64,000 nucleotides of DNA. Origin: Parathielavia appendiculata (taxonomy: Eukaryota; Ascomycota; Sordariomycetes; Sordariales; Chaetomiaceae). Below are positions 1 to 11,700 of this stretch, one piece after another (within the stretch, counting starts at the first letter, position 1; the number at the start of each line of letters is the position of its first letter). The notes beneath the pieces were generated by a model. It did not search any database. It saw only the letters and a list, made by a program, of their open reading frames with translations, and had not been told where the DNA came from. A program made the translations under genes and the position numbers. The DNA lies in assembly GCF_033297405.1 (NCBI RefSeq), contig NW_026944229.1, forward strand, positions 436,813 through 500,812. Reading direction: 5' to 3'.

Positions 1-296
1 CACGGAGCCGAATTTGGCGGGGAAAATGAGGACCCGCCGGTTTTTGGCGGACCGAAAACCGGGTTTTTGGTACGCTCGGACCTGTGATACCATGGGAGCT
101 GTAAGGGCGGTTCGGGAATTACGTTCGAATTGAAATATGAATCCAGAGCAAGCCAGTGCGTGACCGCTACCAAGATCAAAACCACTGACGACCCCTTGGA
201 TTCAAAGCCCTCCAGCCAGACTGATACTAGAGCACCCAAAAAAATTCATCTCAGCACTATTGCTCCCGTCATGGTATCAAAGCAACCGTAGCCATC

Positions 297-2135
297 CTAC
301 ACCATGCTCTTCTCGGTGACCACATTCTCTTCCTTGTGCTCGACGTTGTCGCCATCCCCGTAGTGGATCTGCTTCTCGACGGCCTGCGTGGTCCGCTCGT
401 TGAGGCTGTTGTCCTCGAACACTGTGGAAACAGCCAGTCAGTTTCTGTGATTTCACTGTGATGACCGTTGAAAGAGGGGAAAAAGACGTACAGAATGCAA
501 GCTCCTCGAGGGTGCGGCCGCTGGTCTCAGGGTAGAGGCCAAAGATGATGAGCAGCTCAAAAAAGATCCAGCCGCAGTAGATGGCCAGATACTTCCACTT
601 GATGGCGCTGAGGGCGATCGAGTTGACGTTGGTCGAGAAGAAGCCGGCGAGCTTGCCAAAGATCTGCTGGACGCCGATGCCGCGGCTGCGGTGCGAGTAG
701 GGCCACAGCTCGACCAGGTACGTGTAGGTGAGGGCGTTGTTGCCGATGTTGTAGCAGGGCGAGAAGGCAAAGTACCAGAACAGGCCCGAGATACCGGCCG
801 ACTCGTTGGTCGTCTTGGCGTCAATGGCCACCTGCATGCGCTCGAGGGAAACGGTGATGCCGATGAAGACGGCGCACATCAGGCCGGCCGAGAGCATGTA
901 CATCTTGCGGCGCGGGAAGCGCGTCACAAAGAGCGCGATGATAGTGGCATTGAGCAGGGACCAGCAGGCGTTGGCGACGTTGATGCGCGTCTTGACCGAC
1001 TGCTCGGTGAAGCCCATCATGCCAAAGAGGATGCCCGAGTAGTAGCTGAGCAGCGTGTTGCCCGACATTTGGGTGAAGAGGCCGATGAAGACGGTGATGA
1101 GCACGCGGCGGCGCATGCCGGCCGACGTGAGCAGCTCCATCCAGCTCTGCTTGGACACCTCCATTTCGGTCCGGATGGTCTCGCGGATCTGCGTCATCTC
1201 GGCCTGCACGAGGACCGAGTTGGCGTCGCCCTCGGCGTGGTACTCGACGAGGACCTTGCGCGCGTCGTCGTCCCGGTCCTTGGAGATGAGGTAGCGCGGC
1301 GACTCGGGCAGGAAAAAGACGGTGCAGATCTGCAGCAGCGACGGGCAGATCTGGAGCAGCGAGGGCAGACGCCAGGCCCAGTCGTCGGTCATCTTCTCGG
1401 TGCCAATGGCAATGGCCGAGGCCGTGATTTGGCCGATAAAGTACGACGAGTTGAACAGCGACGTGAGAATGGCGCGCTCCTTGGGGTGGCCGAGCTCGCC
1501 GATGAGGGCGGCGCCCGAGATGATGCAGAACAGGATGCCGACGCCGAGGATCATGCGGGCGATGATGTACATGGCGACTGGGACCTTGTCAGCAACGACA
1601 TGATTTTGGGAAGGAGAAAAGAAGCACATACCGTGCTGGGCGAACCCCTGGATGAGAGCACCGGCGACCATGATCCAGGAGCCGAGCATGATGGACCACC
1701 GGCGGCCAAACCTCTGGGCGAACCACGGCGCAACGGGAACGGCAAAGATGGATCCGAGCTGGTAGCACGAGTTGACGAAGCCGAGCAGGCCGGGCTCAAT
1801 CTTGTAGTTTGGCGAGCCATCCTTGTTGGTCCCTTCGGTGCGTCCGCCACCCAGGTCTACAAGCTTGCCGTCAGTTTATTTGCACCGATCTGGTACCATT
1901 TAAACGCAGAGAGAAGAGATTACGTACACTTGTGGAAGCTCGGGGCAAACTGGAGCGTGTTGATGAGCTGTGAGTCGAAGCCCGACGTGATCTCGACACC
2001 CATGCAGCAGAGGAAGAGGAAGATGTACATGCGCCGTAGATTGGGCTTCTTGTACCACGGGACCTTGTCCTCCTGGACGAGGCGGGTGACGATGGGGTCC
2101 GCCGTCGAGCCGACGTTGACTTTGACTTTGTCCAT
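297..2135 (-). CDS. MFS sugar transporter (hexose / lactose-permease type)
   Basis: Plasma-membrane sugar:proton symporter of the major facilitator superfamily, predicted 547 aa. Exons on the minus strand: 2135-1928, 1856-1632, 1577-492 and 421-297; all phases agree. Family signatures in order: GRR after TM2 (RFGRRWSIM), ARMILGVG, the PESPRYL loop, QMSGNTLLSYYSG, the second-half loop RRKMYML, and PETSGRTLEEL near the end, with about 12 hydrophobic segments. The ATG at 2135 was chosen because it precedes a conserved cytosolic N-terminus and the upstream frame has no better start. Removing intron 2 (54 nt, in frame) restores the expected QH-VAMYI junction. The tail is short, polar and acidic. 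The substrate cannot be read from sequence; lactose, cellobiose or hexoses are all possible. Confidence 0.9.
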
Positions 2136-5100
2136 GTTGGCGGGTTGGCAGCTCTCTTCAGGATGAAGACGCGGGAAGAGGAACTCGGGAGTGCTTGTCG
2201 AGTCTCGGGGCAAAGCGTCGCTAAATAACTGCTGCTCCGTATCAAACTAGTGAACCCCATCCATGATGCCGCCTCGTGTCGCTCTGGAGATGGAGCCGTG
2301 AATCCGGGGAACTTCCCCATCCTGCCAGGCAACCCCATGTTGCCCCAGCCCGTGTCTTGGCGTGAGCCCTAACGAGCTTCGGCCCTCCCGCTTCCCCAAA
2401 CAACCCACCAGTCGGTGCCAACCTCGGTCGTACTCCTCCCGGGCCCTGCCCGTATGCTGGACTGTGAGTGGCCAATCCCGTGGTTGGCAAGCACTGCAGT
2501 CGACTGCAAGTGGCCGCGAAGACGGGACAGGAATCCGACGTCCTGGCATGGCAGACAGGGGTTGCTGACTGTCGATGACCAGATTTTCCTGAACTTTTGC
2601 CCGCCGTTAAGCTCCATGTGGCTAGTCCCAAGTACCACCGAAGGAGGCACCTCGCCCTGGCCGCCAGCACCAGAATCCGAGCTTCTCGGACCCTTTGGTA
2701 CCCGAATTTGTGTCCCGTTTGCCTCAGGGACCTGCTCAAGTGGTGAAGTTACATTGAAGACAAGGCTGTAACGCCGTCAGGGATCCAACGCCCGGTACTT
2801 GATGGCCGGCTGTTGCTAGCCTGCTGTCAGAAAAGGTCCTTCGTGAGGTCCTTCGACTCCACGGTCCTTGAGAATAGAGTATTTTAGACGACCCTCCTCC
2901 CCGATTTCCCATCCCCACAAACGACAAACCTCTCCGCATCCGGGGTTCTCCAACCTCCCACCCCAGATTGTTAAAATCGGTCTTGGCTTTGGCTCCTTCT
3001 GGTCATTCCGCAGAACCAACCACGACCAGTTACCCCCCGTGTTGGCTGCGATTCCCTGCTGTCATCCTAGATTCTTGGGCACGAGTGCGGGAAGATGGGC
3101 CGACAAATTTAGCCAGAGGCGAAATCGCTTTATCCGGACAACGGCCACTGGCTCGCTTTCCGAAATCCTACCTTGGCAGTTGCCAAGGAGGGTCAGTTTC
3201 GTTACCCCGCCCGAATCCTTCACTGATAGCTCCAGAGTCCGGTCTGTTTTTTTGCTGCTCGAAGATGCCGTCCCAGCCGCCAGGTACGATGTTCGCAGCC
3301 GACATGGCACGCAAATTGCAATCAATCACAATATTTCTGGAACAAATCGAGCACACTATGAGTGAAATCTGCGCGCCATTTTGCCAAGCTGAAAATCACA
3401 CCTCCGTCTCTCCGTTTTAGCGCCAACAGCATATGCCTAGATATTGGTGACCAATGTCGATGCTGATATGCCTGTTGGAGGAGGGCTTTCCATGACAAAA
3501 AAATCAAAGTCGTCGGCGATGCCTCGGGATGCATGTCAGAGCCAACAAGCACTTTCCTGTCTCTCGGACTTTGTTGTGTTGTTGGTTTCTTGCAAATCGT
3601 CGCATGTCCATTGATTGCTCCTAACCCGATCACGCTAATAAAATCGGTACCTGAATTCACGAACAATAACGGTATTGTCCAGCACTGCCCCGCGGGCCGA
3701 GCACACGCAGCGGAGGGTCCGGCACGTGGAGGACATGGGCTCAGAAGACCAACTTTCTCCCGGTTCCTTGGGTACGGTCAAAGATTCTAACCTGAAGGCG
3801 CCGCTAGAGCCGGGGTCGCCCCATTGAGACACATCCATGCATGGCATGCATGGCATGCATGCTTCCAAATTGAGGCATTGGTCCCTTCAAATAGGAGCCT
3901 GCCAGATTTGATGGTGTGACCATGGAGGGTGTCACCAGACGGTGGATCGGCAAGAGATGGGACATACAGGCGCACAGCAGACACAAGCCTTGTGGGGACC
4001 ATGCTGTATGTCTTCAGTGATTAATGGTCAACATGCCTTTGGACAGAAAAGTAAGACAAGATCGTACTGTGACAACCTACATTACCTGAGGCAATGGAGT
4101 AGTGACAGTAAGGTACCTTACCTTAGCCTCGCAGATACCGGTCTTGTAACCAAGCGGGCCAGGGAATGCAACAGAGTCGATCTCCAACCGTCATGGATGG
4201 CGGCAGAGTCGACAGTCCAGTAGAGCCGGTAGCCGCTTTTGCCTAAACGAAAAGCAGCCAAGAAAATGGTTCACGCTGACTGGGACTATGGAGTGAGTGT
4301 AAAGCTCGTTAGGGCGCATTTCAAAGCTCGGCAAATTTTGAGTTTGCATTGAATAGTAATGGAGTTCTCAGCTGGAACTGAGGAACTTGTGAAATAGATA
4401 TCTTTGACTGTTTGACATTCCAAAGTTGACAGTCATGACAATACTATGACATCATGTACAATCACACCACAGACTCATGTAGAACCGAACGTGTAGGAAC
4501 TAACCTACAGACATGAACTCATATGGGTGGATAGGTACCTTATACATGGCTTTCTGGTTATATCCACGACAGGGAGCTACCTCTACCTAGCTTAAGTCCG
4601 AGTCGCATGTCGGGAAGTACCGCACCAACACTACCAGGAGTGAAGAAGTGTAGCAACACGAGTTGAGTGGTGTTCGTCAACAGACGAGCTTCATATTGAT
4701 ACCTCCAATCTATTTACTCCACGCCGCCATTAGTAAGGTATGGACGGACCAAATACCCTCTCCATAACAACCACTGGCAATATTAAGCCATTCAAGTTTC
4801 AAGTCGCTGCTCTCCACCTCGCAACCCTTGCTCCTTTATCATCGCACCTTCACCACAGAAACGGTGATTATGCAACACCAAGACCACTGACAGGCATAAG
4901 GCTCTCTCCAGAAAGTAGGACATGTGAATTCAGAGCGGTTACCATGCCAACTGCATCCCGTACAAGATCCAAGACGTGACTGGGCGAAGTCTGGCAGCTC
5001 TGGCCTCGGCACTTGACCTGATACATCGACATCCAAGACACAATGCTTTGCTTTCTGTTCCGAGTCAAACAGTCGTGGGTTGCGACCTGACCAACATTGA

Positions 5101-6412
5101 GGACTGGAACATCTTTTTCTATCTTTTCTTGGTTTTTTCAAGACGAGCAACAATTGCGCGGTCGACGAACCTGGATGCTGGAAGAGCGAGTGAGAAGCGA
5201 CCGAGTGATCAAATAAGGTAGGCTGAGTAGTCATAGATGTACTAGAGACTATTAGAAGGGAAAAGGTAGCGAGTGTGGTAGGTACCTACTCAGTTCACCG
5301 TGCCCAAAATGCGCGAAGCGTTCCAGTTCGTGCGGAGGACGTGTATCGCTGTCGGGAGGGAAAAGACAGCCCAGAATCTCTGTCAAATCCCCCAGTGGTA
5401 ATGGCGAGGTAGCATGAGGGGGGCCGGAGGATTGTGTCTTGATCAATTGCGGCGGAAGAGAGGCCGAGGTTGATGCAGACTGCAATGGGCTAAGAGGTCA
5501 AGAGATGGACAGGTATTTGTACAAGCACAACACCTGGCCAATCATGAGCATCAGACCGATAATTGAGTACTTTGTAGGGAACCATGAAGCGGATGCTGCT
5601 GAGTAAGGGACCGTACAATGGGTGTCCATGTATGCAAAAGTAATCCCGGAGTAAGATATGGTTGCCCTCTCATTCCTGGTCATATGGGCGTTTGAGTTCG
5701 GTGTTTGAAGCTGTTTTTGAGGCGTCATCGACTCGTCGGGTTTGAGAAAGCGACCAACCGCGTGTTGTGGCCTTTCCCGGTTTGCCCCAAGCCAGCAAGC
5801 AAACAATAAATTCTAGCACAATGTCACGCAATGGGAGAACAGGGAAACAGGTTGAGGACTAGCTCGAAATAACTATATACAGTACAACTTAAGTTTCAGA
5901 AGCGAATTCTGCTGCCCATTGCACGAGTAAACCAATCACTTCTCCTGATCAGGCCTCGAGCAACGGCAGATCTGCGAAGTAAGCCCCTGAAAATCTTTAA
6001 TTCTGGCCGGTTGATACAAATATGTGGAAAACGAGCGGTGAGGCTGCCTGGAGGTGTGGCTCTTTGAGGAAGTTGCGCTTTGAGCGCTCTTGCCCCGTGG
6101 TTGAGTTTCTACCTTATTCTCTGATTCTTTTCGTGGCCCACAGCTCACAGAGAACCTGAAACCCGTAACTAACTACACTTCTTTCGATCCCATAAAGCAT
6201 TTTTTTGTTTCTTTTTAGGACGTAAGTCGACTCTCAGAACTGCTCTCCACATTGACCCTAAGTTCGGACCAGCTTCTTTTCACCCGCACAATCATCGTTA
6301 CCGCTGACCAAACCGGTGAAACCACCTGCGACATGCGACCCGATTTTTCTTCAATCTCGTCTTCAGCAGACAGACTTCGAACCACTGGTCATCTGCGTCA
6401 CATCGGCTTCTG
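2136..6412. other. gene-poor intergenic stretch, 4.3 kb
   Basis: No reading frame here resembles a known family, and none combines a plausible start, fungal introns and the codon use of neighbouring genes. The left part is the promoter side of the sugar transporter. From about 3.4 kb base composition becomes AT-richer than the coding DNA. Nothing resembling a transposon coding region, rRNA or tRNA was recognised. The ORFs present are short and unsupported. Confidence 0.6.
3837..3862. repeat. short tandem repeat of ATGCATGGC
   Basis: Two exact copies of the 9-mer ATGCATGGC, followed by a third partial copy (ATGCATGC). Each unit contains the palindrome ATGCAT. Simple local repeat in non-coding DNA; no function is implied. 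Confidence 0.85.
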
Positions 6413-7861
6413 ATGTCTTCCGAGGTTCTTGCTCGGGCCGGACCGCCCGAGCTCGTCATCGTCATTGTCGAGGCGTGCGAGTCGGCGAGAGATGCCTTCT
6501 CTCTCACTTCGACTTGCCGCTTCCTCCATCACATTGGACGAACCCATGCAGTTGCTCATTTGTGGTTGGAGATGGGTAACGAAATTCCATGCGTCGTGGA
6601 GGCATTGATCGCTGCATGTACGGAGTAACAGCACCCTTGATCTCAGATTAGCCGATGAACTAATCCTCTTGGTTGAATAGGCCTCCCTGACTGAGATGGT
6701 TGCCGACGCCGAGCGCCGCTGTGAGCTTCCTCCCATGCGAGTCAAGCCCGGAGAACTCACCAGCAGCTACCGCAAGCCCAGCTTCTCTGAGTTGACAGCC
6801 GTCTTCAAAACTCTTCTGGCTGGCAAGCGACCTTGATCTGGACTTGCGGCGGGAGTACGGATACTGCCGTGACCACCCGCGAGACAGGCAGCGAAATGAG
6901 CTCCCGGAGAAGCCTGAGCGGATGCCAGAATGGCGGCCACGTGTGCACAAGACAGTTTACAGAGTTCTCATTGCCGGATCTGCACTGGCTGGGACGTACA
7001 ATGAACACATGTCCAAACTCAAGTCAACGAGATCGAGGTCCGTCCTGGACTGGAAATCTTTTGAGAAGATCGAACCCTAGTCCGTACCGTCCAAGTGGCA
7101 GCTTAAGTTTCTTGAACAGTTTGCTGTCTGTAACATAAACGCGACACCCCAGGCGGAGGAAGCTGTCTTAGGCCCCATGGGCGACTGGCTCCTGAAGTCA
7201 TTCTGGCTGACACCGAAGCAAAGGAAGCCATGGCAACGCGCTTCAGAGAGGGTTGTGAGCGGGCTTGGCGCTGCCATCACGACCGCCCTAGCTGTCCGGT
7301 AACCAGTGTCACAAGCGGCAGCCACCCAGATGCCCATCTGGTAGTCTGCGAAGTCATGCAAATGCTCTAGATTCTTGGATCATGGCGGACAAATTCGCCT
7401 TTGCTCGGCCCAGAATGCCTGTACCGTCTGACGAAGACCCCAACAACGCAGCAGACTCAGACGCTCGGCCTGCTCTTATTGTCTTCTTTGGTGTGTCCCA
7501 TACCGAGCATGTCATCGACTTCCCTTCCTACCCGTGGGATAACGAGGGACCTTCTATTCACTTGGACTACGTCGCCCAGGAAGACACCATCCGATACTCA
7601 CTATGGGACGGCTTGGGTGCTCGGGGAAAGAGCGCTGCCATCCTTTTCCCGTGGATCCGTCAATCACCGGGCCAACCCAACTGGAACTGCACGCCACAGA
7701 ATGGCGCTGGTCCCGTTGCCCCTTTGCACATCAAGTTCTTCGGGTATTTCTTGCTGAGGCACTTCAGGCTCCGACTCATGTCTGACGCGTTCGAGCCCTG
7801 CGCAGAGACTGGCTATGGCTATTTGATGCACTGTAGTAGTTTCCATCTGCTCACCCGATGA
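6413..7861 (+). pseudogene. decayed F-box-like protein gene
   Basis: Three consecutive fragments read like one protein but lie in different frames and are separated by stops. 6413-6628 starts MSSEVLARAGPPELVIVIVE and resembles an F-box-like N-terminus (PPELV... STCRFLHH). About 6676-7080 holds a middle part with PERMPEWRPRVHKTVYRVLIAG. 7382-7861 holds a C-terminal part with ALIVFFGV and PLHIKFFGYFLLRHF. Residues between fragments (around 7131-7260, EEAVLGPMGDWLL) are readable only by changing frame. The pieces match, from memory, a large fungal family of F-box-type proteins of about 400 aa. A few breaks could be introns, but no intron set joins all pieces. No function is likely for the present copy. 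Confidence 0.6.
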
Positions 7862-8168
7862 TATTCAAGGGCGCATGGCGTACGAGCGTGGTCCGGCGGC
7901 GACAGTAAGCGATGACAACTTCCGGTTCACATCTTCAAGTATCACTCAGAGTGGTAAAACCGGAACTGAACCAGCTAAGAACAAGGTCACGTCCAGTGGA
8001 GGTCACGGTAAATGGGGGATACCACAGATTATGTATCTAGTCAACTAACTAGCCATCTGAAATACGAATCTGATGCTGCCCTTAAGAGGTTGAAGTAAAT
8101 GTACGATACGTTCAAGGTATCCCAACCCTGATCATGTCCAGCCATCACCCTCAGTGAGGTCCTCCCAA

Positions 8169-9055
8169 CTAAACCTTCACCTTGTACAACTCCTCGGTGA
8201 TAGTGTCCGGGTCATTCCGCCCGCCCCACGGCACCACGCCCCCACTCATTCTCAGCTCCTTATCCAGGTGATACAGCCCATGGCCGGCCTGCTTGCTCAC
8301 CCGGACGCACTGCTGCAGCAAGTCGCCCATGTCCTTGACGTGGCGCGTCTCCTTGCGCAGGAAGTGCGACTGGATGGCGTCCTCGGCCGCACCGTCTCCA
8401 CTACATGACACAGATCACGTCAGCCATCATTTAGTACCTTTGACAACGCCTGTAGCAAAAGCTTACCACTTGTTCGCCTTCTCACACAGCCGCTGCAGGT
8501 CCTCGAGCAGGCTCTTCTCAACCTTCAGCGCCTCATGCACCGGCTGGACTGGATCGACGGGGCTGTCGGGCCAGCCGACGGTGGGCGGCTCGATGGCCGT
8601 CGGCTTGGAGCGGCCGCCGCGCTGGGCGAGGTACGACTCGAGCCAGTTGGCGTCGGCGAGACATTCGACGGCGCAGCGCTTCCAGAGCCTTAACTGTTGT
8701 CAGTTAAGGTATACCTTTGTGCTTGGTTTGGCGTGATAGAGAGCAGGAATGGTAAAGACGATGAGGGAACGTACGTGCCGAACCCGTGCAGCGCCACGTT
8801 GGAGCGGCAGCAGTCGTTGCTGAGCTTGCGGTAGAAGAACCAGCTCTGCAGCTCGATATGGATGTGTCCACGGATGGCCTGAGCAAGGGTGTTGATTAGT
8901 GATTCGGTGTCGGAACAGACGCGCGACAAGCTGAAACTGGGGTTGGTTCTTGCCTCCTCGAGCTCCTCCTTGAACGAGGTCGTCTTGACCAGCGTGTCAA
9001 GGTTCGTGTCGGAGAGGTGCTTGATGCCTTCCAAGACTTTCTCCGTGCCAGACAT
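8169..9055 (-). CDS. ferritin-like diiron protein
   Basis: Predicted 219-aa ferritin-fold protein; ferritins oxidise Fe2+ and store iron in a 24-subunit cage. Exons: 9055-8954, 8878-8775, 8688-8467 and 8400-8169, all in phase. Helix A carries IHIELQSWFFY, matching the E27 and Y34 ligand positions of animal H-ferritin. A RGGR turn follows at exactly the H-chain spacing, then KVEKSLLEDL (E107 position) and HFLRKETRHVKDMGDL. At the positions of E62 and H65 the ungapped alignment gives Cys and Asp, and Gln141 is Glu, so the ferroxidase site is altered. Intron 1 (8879-8953) appears to be GC-AG: it preserves frame, contains a CTAAT branch-like site and joins EELEE to AIRGH. If it is retained, 25 extra residues interrupt helix A. 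Cytosolic; no signal peptide seen. Confidence 0.85.
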
Positions 9056-9864
9056 GTTGAAAGTAGAAGTGTGGCTATGGGTTCTGATGTTGATGCTATG
9101 ATTCTGGCTGCACTCTGCTGATATTATTGTTCAACACGGTAAACAAAAGGTCGAAGGCAGCAGTGAGCATTGAAGTGTACCTCGTCCGTTATTATGGCCT
9201 CCCCGCGTCGGTGGCTGCGGGGAGTAGTCGTCGTAACCGTTACATCATATCATGAGTAAGGTAGTCATCCGAACTTAAGGTAGGTACTTACATGTAATTA
9301 GGTGCACATCCCATTTCCGCTTAACGGACTGGATCCAGTCCCCAGTGAGCACCAAGGACGGGAATATGAAGGGCGCACTGCTAGGTGGGTTCAGTTTTAA
9401 GGGAACTGCCACTTTAACGTCGTGGCGATGTTTCTGATTGCCGCATTATAAATTGATAGCTTTCGACGTGATTTGCTTGTGAACCAGCCCCTACTTGACC
9501 TGAAGGACAGCATCATCCGTCGAGAGGAAGATAACTCAACTTTGTTACACTACCTTACCCTAAACCATTGGCCATCCTACAACAGTGAGCCGGTCCGCGA
9601 GTCGTCCGACTTTACAGCCTGTGGCTTGTTCTGTGCTCCCGGCCATCTTGATCCGTTCAACAAGAAGAATTTATGACCTCACCACCTTCGTCACCATCAG
9701 CCCGGGGCAGCTTCTGGACCATATCTCACTTACTACCTTAGTGTACAAACCAAATCTGAATTACACACTAACGTTAGCACTTCCATTTTGGTAATATCAT
9801 CTCCTTCGAACGATGGCCCCGACACAAATCTGCTCGAGATAAAAAAACAGAGACAAAGACTGCA
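9056..9864. other. divergent promoter region, ferritin / ICL-PEPM pseudogene
   Basis: About 0.8 kb between two divergently oriented coding regions. No ORF is supported. A CCAAT-type site (reverse orientation) occurs near 9569 and GATA-core motifs near 9840 and 9922. I did not find a full SreA-type ATCWGATAA site, so iron control of the ferritin is not supported by sequence. Confidence 0.5.
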
Positions 9865-10976
9865 ATGGTTATCGCGACTGGAAAAGGCCCTAAGCTCCTT
9901 CACGAGGCTTTGAACAGCAGTAAGATAAGTCCTTTCATACTCTGACTTTTTAGTTCAATTATGTACATCAGGTGATCTCGGCTCACGCATATAACGACTT
10001 CCGCAGAGAAAGGATGCCTCATCGGCCCGGGCGCCTTCGACGGCATCTCCACAAGGTAGCCTCCAGCTTCGACCTTGACTTCCTCTACCTCGCCGGCAGC
10101 GGGGCGACGGGCTCGGTGGTGGGGCAGCCGGACCTGTCGGTCATGACGGCTGACGAGCTGCCAAGGCGTCCGAGATTGTGGCGCAGAACACGCACCTGCC
10201 CCTCATCGCCGACGCCGACACGGGCTTTGGCGGCCCGCTCGACATCCGCCGCACCATCCAGCTATACGAGCACGCCGGCGTGGCTGGCTGCCACATTAAG
10301 GACCAAGTGTTTCCCAAGCGGTGCGGCCAGCTCAAGGGCAAGGATGTCGTCGATCTGCAGGTCTACCTCGAGCGGATCCGGAGTGCCGTCGAGGCCAGGA
10401 CGAATGCGGAGTTCGCCATCATCGCGCGGACGGATGCGCGCAATGCAAAGTCGTTTGGCGGTGATCGGGCGTCGACCGAGGCGTTTCGCGAGGGCGTGAG
10501 GAGGCTCAAGGAGGCCATGGCGGCGGGCGCGGATATGGCGTTTATGGAGTCGACCTGGACCAAGGACGAGATGCGCGAGCTGGTTAGGGAGCTTGCGCCG
10601 CATCCGGTCATGATTGATGTCCTCCCAGATGTAAAGACTTACACTTACACGCCTTTCTCGCTCGTCTGAGAAGTAACACATGTGTGCTGATACCTTCAAG
10701 GGCCTCACCGGCAACCTGACCACGGCCGAATGCGAGGAGCTAGGCTTCGCTGCAGCCATATACCCGTGCACAGGCTTCATTTCGGCCATGCTCGCCATGC
10801 AAGAGTCGTACCGCGGACTCAAGGATGAGGGATCTGATCTCAACTACTGCCGGGGCAAGACGATTGTCGACTTTTTTGAGCAGCTCGGGCTGAAGGAGGC
10901 TATGCAATTTGATGAGAGAATCGAGAACTGGTCAAGGGAGGAGGTGCAGCACACGAGCGAGCAGCTCGAGAGCTGA
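9865..10976 (+). pseudogene. ICL/PEP-mutase superfamily lyase (oxaloacetase-like), two frameshifts
   Basis: The family cleaves C-C or C-P bonds of small 2-oxo or hydroxy acids, including oxaloacetate hydrolase, 2-methylisocitrate lyase-like enzymes and carboxyphosphonoenolpyruvate mutase. Pieces: exon 9865-9919, intron to 10016, exon 10017-10630, intron 10631-10700, exon 10701-10976 ending LES. Signatures present: GPGAFDGIST, FLYLAGSGATGSV, ADADTGFGG (metal site), KRCGQ (family usually KRCGH), FAIIARTDARN and CTGFISAMLAMQESY. The long exon needs two single-base corrections. Near 10056 the frame breaks between IST and VASSFDLDFLYLAG, and near 10160 between ADEL and the region leading to EIVAQNTH. 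No intron can explain either break because conserved residues flank both closely. Either a young pseudogene or two base-calling errors. Confidence 0.7.
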
Positions 10977-11031
10977 AAGGCCGAAGTTAATGTGACCGGA
11001 GAGAGAGTGGGGGGCCTTGGAAGATGCGGTT

Positions 11032-11700
11032 TTATGTATACTGAATGGGTGATTCGGTAAATAGCCCCTGCTGCTTCGTGAAACTGTCGATACTGCTCTG
11101 CGAAGCAACAATTCTCTTCCGCCCTTGCCGGTGCACCCGTTTTCGTGCCAGAAGCTCTTCCTCCATATCGCGGATCTCTCGTTCCACCGCGCAGAGGTGT
11201 TCCTCGTCAGCCTGGCAGCATCTCTGGCAGGAAGCAACCCTTTCCACAATGCTGGGGGTTTCATTGCCGGATTGTGTCGTACTACTGACTTCTTCCTGCT
11301 CACGGCTGCTCCTGTCGTCTGAAGAGGTCTCGCTCGCACCAGGACGAACGGCCTCAGGGTTCTGGGGGGACGGAGGTAAAGTCGCGGCCGTGGGGTTTGT
11401 TGACGAGAGACGCAGGCGCGCCTTGCGTAGCGTCCTAGTGGGCTTGCTTGACTTGTTCATCAGGTGTTCCCTCAATTTGTCGCGCCGTTCGAAGCCCTTG
11501 CCTCTGATAGACTTCCTGCATCCGGGAGTCGGGCAAAGATGTTCTTCTGGATTGTGAAGGCCGAGGGATCTTACACCGTGCTGCTACTCTTGCATATGCC
11601 GGTCAAGGGTTTCCTTTCTAATGAAAGAACCCCCTCACGTTGGGCAGTTGAAGGAAGTGAGCTTGTTTGCTCGACGAGGAGGCAGCGGTGAAAGAATGAA
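11032..11700 (-). pseudogene. decayed C2H2 zinc-finger protein gene
   Basis: The minus-strand frame ending at 11032 reads upstream through a Glu/Arg-rich segment (ADEEHLCAVEREIRDMEEEL, likely a coiled coil) and a Ser/Pro-rich segment into LCPTPGCRKSIRGKGFERRD, the core of a fungal C2H2 finger. Further upstream in the same frame is a second finger core, FNCPT-stop-GGSFIRKETLDRH. Two in-frame stops interrupt it: TGA at 11635-11637, exactly where the second finger cysteine belongs, and TAG at 11584-11586. The C-terminal ORF alone (11032-11475) would lack intact fingers, and the His after LREHL is also missing. Probably a dead regulator gene. An intron removing both stops is not visible. It ends 55 nt from the convergent pseudogene at 10976. 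Confidence 0.5.

Noticed and set aside
691..2166. 491-codon plus-strand frame opposite the sugar transporter
   Set aside because: Antisense shadow of a GC-rich gene; the sequence is Arg/Asp/His-rich without motifs, and the minus strand has clear transporter signatures.
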